Part shown: one piece after another, positions 60,725-64,000 of the stretch | How the letters are laid out: each line of letters begins with the position of its first letter | Numbering within the stretch: the stretch's first letter is position 1 | Source of the DNA: Bacteroidota bacterium | Lineage (GTDB): Bacteria; Bacteroidota; Bacteroidia; B-17B0; Aurantibacillaceae | Reading direction: 5' to 3' | Assembly (NCBI GenBank): GCA_030684395.1 | Contig: JAUXTT010000010.1 | Coordinates: 114,675 to 178,674 of the forward strand | DNA length: 64,000 nucleotides | The notes under the pieces: generated by a model | What the model was told of the DNA's origin: nothing | The model's database searches: none | The model's input: the letters and a program-made list of their open reading frames with translations, nothing else | Translations under genes and position numbers: made by a program

Positions 60725-61921
60725 ATGAGCTTTTCAGCTAAATTAAATACTTTTGGGAGTTTGGGTGTAAAAGCCTCTTACCTGCCCTGGGAAATATATC
60801 TAACCAGAAAACTTAATTTACTTAGTTTGATGGGAACTATTAATATCACATTAGCACTTATTGTATTTCTCTCATTTGGATATACTGATTTTATAATTGA
60901 GTGTGTTTCCACTTTGATAGCAGCTCCATTTGTTGTACTTCTTAATGTTAAACGTAATTATATCTGGGCCTCTTACTTGTTCTACTTTATCGGAGTTTTT
61001 TTATTTGCCTCCCTTAACCTAAAGATGGGAATCGATTCATATGGCATTCTTTTGTACTTTCCGATTTTAATAAGTTTGATCCAGATGCTTGGGAGAAAAG
61101 AAACTTTTTCGCATATGACTATAATAGCTGTTCTTTATTTTATAACCATATCCTTAGTTTTATATGGCAACAAACATAATTACTTATTAATTCACATTGA
61201 TGCTCCATCGTTATTAAACCTTAAGATCATTAATATTCTGATGAGTTTTTTTACCGGCATTATACTTATTTCTGTTATTACTATCGAGGCCAACAAACAG
61301 GAAGCACAAATAAAGAATATGGTTAATGAAAAAGAAGTTTTAATAGCTGAAGTATTTCACAGAGTTAAAAACAACATGAACATTGTAACCAGTTTACTCA
61401 ATTTAAAAAAACATGCCTCCCAATCGGAAGAGGTAAAAGAAGCCCTGGAAGAATGTAGGAATCGTGTGTTCTCGATGGCATTAGTACACCAAAAAATATA
61501 TAACAATAAAAACATTACCACTTTAAATTTCAAAAGTTATACAAATGAATTGGTTAAAGAATCTCTTTATTCCTATGGTGGTGAAGAAAGTGCCGATATT
61601 CAAATTGATGCGGAAGATGTGGAACTACAGCTTCCCTATGCCGTTCCTTGTGGTTTAATATTGAATGAACTTATTACCAATTCGTTTAAACACGGAAAAA
61701 CTGAAGGTAAAAAACTTCAAATCAAAATCGCATTAAGCAGTAAAGACGGCATGATTGATCTATTGGTAAAAGACAATGGGCCCGGCATAGCTGAGAATGC
61801 TTCAATAAAAAAAGACTCTTTGGGAATGGAGCTCATACGTTCACTTTCAGAGCAAATAGACGGACAGTATTCATTTACAAATGAAAAGGGGTTTACGTTT
61901 AGTTTAAGGTTTAAAAATTGA
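60725..61921 (+). CDS. Sensor histidine kinase of the HisKA_2 (HWE/PdtaS-like) type
   Basis: 398 residues. Six membrane helices (about 30-190), a short linker, HisKA_2 with phosphoacceptor H212 in AEVFHRVKNNMNIVTSLLNLKK and a HATPase domain with NELITNSFKHG and VKDNGPGI. A response regulator is not adjacent, so it works with a partner elsewhere. It has no periplasmic domain: the sensor is the membrane region itself. The upstream gap holds no repeat. Confidence 0.9.
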   Translation: MSFSAKLNTFGSLGVKASYLPWEIYLTRKLNLLSLMGTINITLALIVFLSFGYTDFIIECVSTLIAAPFVVLLNVKRNYIWASYLFYFIGVFLFASLNLKMGIDSYGILLYFPILISLIQMLGRKETFSHMTIIAVLYFITISLVLYGNKHNYLLIHIDAPSLLNLKIINILMSFFTGIILISVITIEANKQEAQIKNMVNEKEVLIAEVFHRVKNNMNIVTSLLNLKKHASQSEEVKEALEECRNRVFSMALVHQKIYNNKNITTLNFKSYTNELVKESLYSYGGEESADIQIDAEDVELQLPYAVPCGLILNELITNSFKHGKTEGKKLQIKIALSSKDGMIDLLVKDNGPGIAENASIKKDSLGMELIRSLSEQIDGQYSFTNEKGFTFSLRFKN

Positions 61922-61955
61922 TTATTAGGATAAATATGAATCTAAAAAAAATCAC

Positions 61956-62561
61956 ATGAAAAAATTAAATCCACTACTTTTCATTCCGATTGCGTTTATT
62001 ATTATTTTATCTTCATGTACATCTGAAAAGCGCATATATAGGCCAGGCTACAGTATTAACTGGAAAAAGTCCCGTTCAACGGCAAAAGAATCTAAAATTA
62101 TAAACATCAATGCTCAGGGGAGCGATACTTTCATTGCCAAACAAGGAGAACCAGCTTCATTACCACAGACTAAGGTATCTGAAACCGACTTTTCTAAATT
62201 GAATAAAAAGGAGCTTACTTCTCCCATAGGTAATTCTGCCTTTACTTCAACTGGCTCAAAATCGGATCGTGTAAACAATAGGCATACCTCAATTAAAGGT
62301 TTTACTACTGACCATAAAACAATTCTTGACTCGCCACACAAAAAAGTGCAACCGGCAATATATGCAAAAAGTAAAGGCGACTCCGGTTCAGGCGGAGTAG
62401 TAAAAGGCATTCTTATGATCGTTCTTGGTTTTGTTTTATTGGGGCTAGGTTATATTTTTTATACATCACTGGGTGTGTTTGGAACAATTTTATTCCTGAT
62501 ATTCGGAATTGCTGCTGTGATCTATTTTATCGCCGGCACTATTATTATACTTAGAGGATAG
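61956..62561 (+). CDS. Lipoprotein with two C-terminal membrane helices
   Basis: 201 residues, not recognised. Lipoprotein leader (IILSSC, C21). A Ser/Thr/Lys-rich stretch (about 22-145) has no clear fold. The last ~55 residues have two hydrophobic helices separated by a short turn (IVLGFVLLGLGYIFYTSLGVF and ILFLIFGIAAVIYFIAGTIII). A similar helix pair is seen in small Bacteroidota membrane proteins. Dual lipidation and helices suggest inner-membrane placement. It follows the kinase gene by 34 nt, so a link to it is possible. Confidence 0.55.
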   Translation: MKKLNPLLFIPIAFIIILSSCTSEKRIYRPGYSINWKKSRSTAKESKIININAQGSDTFIAKQGEPASLPQTKVSETDFSKLNKKELTSPIGNSAFTSTGSKSDRVNNRHTSIKGFTTDHKTILDSPHKKVQPAIYAKSKGDSGSGGVVKGILMIVLGFVLLGLGYIFYTSLGVFGTILFLIFGIAAVIYFIAGTIIILRG

Positions 62562-62622
62562 TTTTTACTATTTCTTCCGGATTCAACTGATAACTTAATT
62601 ATTTTTAATAAAAATACACAAT

Positions 62623-63114
62623 ATGAAAAAACGGTTAATACTTTCAATCTGCCTTTTAATGGTATGTTTCATTAATGTAAATGCACAAAAAATAAAACTA
62701 TTCAGTTCTTATGAGAAAAATGAAGATAACGGAACACGTTATGTAGTGGTTCTTGATAACAACTCCATCTTTTGGTTTGCACCCGGAAGCCCTTGGAAAA
62801 AGAGTTCCACTGAGGGTTTACCTACAGGAAACATAAATTTCTTTTCAGCTTATGAAAAAAACGAGGCTAACGGAACGCGTTATGTGGCAGTAATGGATGA
62901 TAATTCCATTTGGTGGTTTGTACCGGGAAGCCCGTGGAAGAAAAGTTCAACAACGGGATTGCCTGATGGTTACAAGATTGTTCAATTTCAGGCCTATGAA
63001 AAAAATACAGCAAACGGAACACGCTATGTGGCAACTTTAGCCGACGGCAATATCTGGTGGTTCTCCCCGGACAGTGGTTGGAAAAAATCAGCAATGGACG
63101 GATTGCCAAAGTAA
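62623..63114 (+). CDS. Exported protein made of three 47-residue repeats
   Basis: 163 residues. Signal peptide (INVNAQ, ends at about 22). The rest is three tandem units beginning at residues 30, 77 and 125, each with YEKN..NGTRYV.V..DN(S/G)I(F/W)WF.P.S.WKKS...GLP. The conserved aromatic-rich core suggests three blades of a small beta-propeller or a lectin-like fold. The unit does not match any family I recognise. It lies upstream of the pentapeptide protein by 16 nt. The role is unknown. Confidence 0.7.
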   Translation: MKKRLILSICLLMVCFINVNAQKIKLFSSYEKNEDNGTRYVVVLDNNSIFWFAPGSPWKKSSTEGLPTGNINFFSAYEKNEANGTRYVAVMDDNSIWWFVPGSPWKKSSTTGLPDGYKIVQFQAYEKNTANGTRYVATLADGNIWWFSPDSGWKKSAMDGLPK

Positions 63115-63130
63115 ATAAAGAGCAGCTAAG

Positions 63131-63703
63131 ATGAACGACACCCTTTTCACCGATCAAACATTCAGTAACATTGACTTCACAAAGGAAATCATCAACAAAG
63201 GTGATTACGAAAATTGTAAGTTTATTAACTGCAATTTTTCCAATGTAAGTCTTTCAAACATTAATTTTATTGAATGTGCATTTGACAATTGCAATTTAAG
63301 TACTGCCAAATTAAAACACACTTCGCTCAAAACGGTGGGCTTTAAAAACTGCAAACTACTTGGCTTGAACTTCAGTGATTGTAATCCTTTCCTACTTGGC
63401 TTTACTTTTGATTCCTGCATTTTACATCTTGCTTCGTTTTATAAATTAAAAATAAAAGGAACCAAATTCACTAATTGCAATTTACGGGAAGCCGATTTTA
63501 CAGATGCAGAACTTAGTTTGGGAACATTTATGAACTGCGATCTGAGTATGGCAATTTTTGAAAACACTCTATTGGAAAAAGCCGATTTTAGAAATTCATT
63601 CAACTACTCAATTGACCCTGAATTAAACAAGATCAAAAAAGCGAAATTCTCAAAAGAAGGAATAGCGGGGCTTTTGGATAAGTATGGAATAGAGATCGAG
63701 TAG
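63131..63703 (+). CDS. Pentapeptide-repeat protein (Qnr/McbG-size)
   Basis: 190 residues of consecutive pentapeptide units A(D/N)LXX with central Leu/Phe: FINCNFSNVSLSNINFIECAFDNCNLS, FTNCNLREADFTDAELSLGTFMNC, NTLLEKADFRNS. This gives a right-handed beta-helix of about 8 coils, with Cys and Asn frequent as in Qnr and McbG, DNA-mimicking proteins that protect DNA gyrase. Whether it does so here is not known. There is no signal peptide. It is the last gene of the window. Confidence 0.85.
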   Translation: MNDTLFTDQTFSNIDFTKEIINKGDYENCKFINCNFSNVSLSNINFIECAFDNCNLSTAKLKHTSLKTVGFKNCKLLGLNFSDCNPFLLGFTFDSCILHLASFYKLKIKGTKFTNCNLREADFTDAELSLGTFMNCDLSMAIFENTLLEKADFRNSFNYSIDPELNKIKKAKFSKEGIAGLLDKYGIEIE

Positions 63704-63719
63704 AGATTTCTAAATTTCA

Positions 63720-63805
63720 GCCGCAGATTCACGCGGATTTCAATTTCTTCAATCATTATTAAAAGTCAATAAAATAATCTGTGAAAATCAGTGTGAATCT
63801 GCGGC
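63720..63805. repeat. GCCGCAGATTCAC palindromic repeat (13-nt arms)
   Basis: GCCGCAGATTCAC (63720-63732) and GTGAATCTGCGGC (63793-63805) are perfect complements, with GCGGATTT and AAATCAG words inside. This is the same type of dispersed repeat as the fragment at 31549-31588. It lies 17 nt after the pentapeptide gene. Confidence 0.75.
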
Positions 63806-63925
63806 AAAAAAATCACCTCCTTAGGCAGGCCTAGGGCCTCTGCGAAGTCCTTTTAAAACGGTATAATAGCAAAAAATAGTTGGTAAAAACCGCTGTGGAC
63901 CAATACAGTAAAGGGATTGAGCAAA

Positions 63926-63958
63926 GGATATTGAAAATGGTTTCAATATCCTTTTTTT
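63926..63958 (+). terminator. Strong rho-independent terminator
   Basis: GGATATTGAAA (63926-63936) pairs with TTTCAATATCC (63941-63951) around ATGG and is followed by TTTTTTT. It is ~220 nt after the pentapeptide gene, so the transcript either has a long 3' UTR with the palindrome or a small RNA begins inside. The last 250 nt contain no other recognisable gene. Confidence 0.85.
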
Positions 63959-64000
63959 GTACATGGAAAAGTCAAAAAAAAGAGCTGTTGGGGTTGTAAA

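Noticed and set aside
63963..64000. Open frame MEKSKKRAVGVV at the right edge
   Set aside because: Only 12 codons are visible and it begins 5 nt after a strong terminator; it may be the start of a gene but cannot be supported here.

Overview
The window looks like a chromosomal segment of a Bacteroidota bacterium, probably an uncultured or environmental member of the Flavobacteriales / Sphingobacteriales / Chitinophagales range. The evidence is low-GC coding sequence, at least six proteins ending in type A sorting domains of the type IX secretion system (T9SS), several TAnnTTTG promoter -7 boxes, families typical of the phylum (DUF4199, PepSY-like, fused CzcA-TolC pump, short primary-type sigma factor), and dispersed palindromic repeats of kinds common in these genomes. 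No rRNA, tRNA, CRISPR array, transposase or integrase was seen.

Layout. 1-9.6 kb: the 3' end of a T9SS cargo gene, then a heavy-metal (most likely copper) handling cluster on the + strand: T9SS-anchored multicopper oxidase, HMA lipoprotein, His/Cys-rich secreted peptide, CusA/CzcA pump fused to a TolC-like outer-membrane channel, CusB-like adaptor, second HMA protein and a small Cys-rich lipoprotein. 9.6-14.2 kb: an accessory stretch with a 2H phosphoesterase carrying a sliding-clamp-like motif behind two operator-like palindromes, then orphan secreted proteins bounded by sequences that resemble integron attC sites (no integrase present). 14.2-16.9 kb: Crp/Fnr-type regulator, MFS transporter, rhodanese and DsrE-like protein, with an Fnr-spaced palindrome in front of the transporter. 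16.9-22.4 kb: DEAD-box helicase, DUF4199 membrane protein and a large PNGase F-like/LamG T9SS protein.

22.4-29.7 kb (- strand): a thiamin operon thiS-thiC-(thiE-like)-thiD-thiE-thiG-thiH-thiF preceded by a TPP riboswitch; it makes the thiazole and pyrimidine halves of thiamin, joins them, and carries the ThiS sulfur-carrier system. Next come a Fic-like C-terminal remnant and DinD. 30.8-36.9 kb: OmpR-type two-component pair, PepSY-like protein, pirin with an export leader, nitroreductase, YjdI-CDGSH iron-sulfur protein with its YjdJ-like GNAT partner, and a primary-type sigma factor. 37-46 kb: fatty acid desaturase, a sensor-PP2C phosphatase, a barrel protein, a NarL-type two-component pair with a TPR sensor, and malate:quinone oxidoreductase.

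46-64 kb: an ECF sigma factor followed by a protein joining a short cytoplasmic segment, one membrane helix, a long linker and an outer-membrane barrel (candidate trans-envelope sigma regulator); three PKD-domain exported proteins; prolyl oligopeptidase and DUF885 peptidases; a YhcG-like PD-(D/E)XK nuclease marked by two copies of a 31-nt palindrome; an SRPBCC protein, DUF1415 protein and PrmC; an LVIVD-repeat T9SS protein; a HisKA_2 kinase; and small exported, triple-repeat and pentapeptide-repeat proteins. The most unusual items are the pump-channel fusion with an internal signal peptide, the sigma/trans-envelope barrel pair, the clamp-motif 2H enzyme with its operator, the attC-like island, and the palindrome pair in the YhcG gene.
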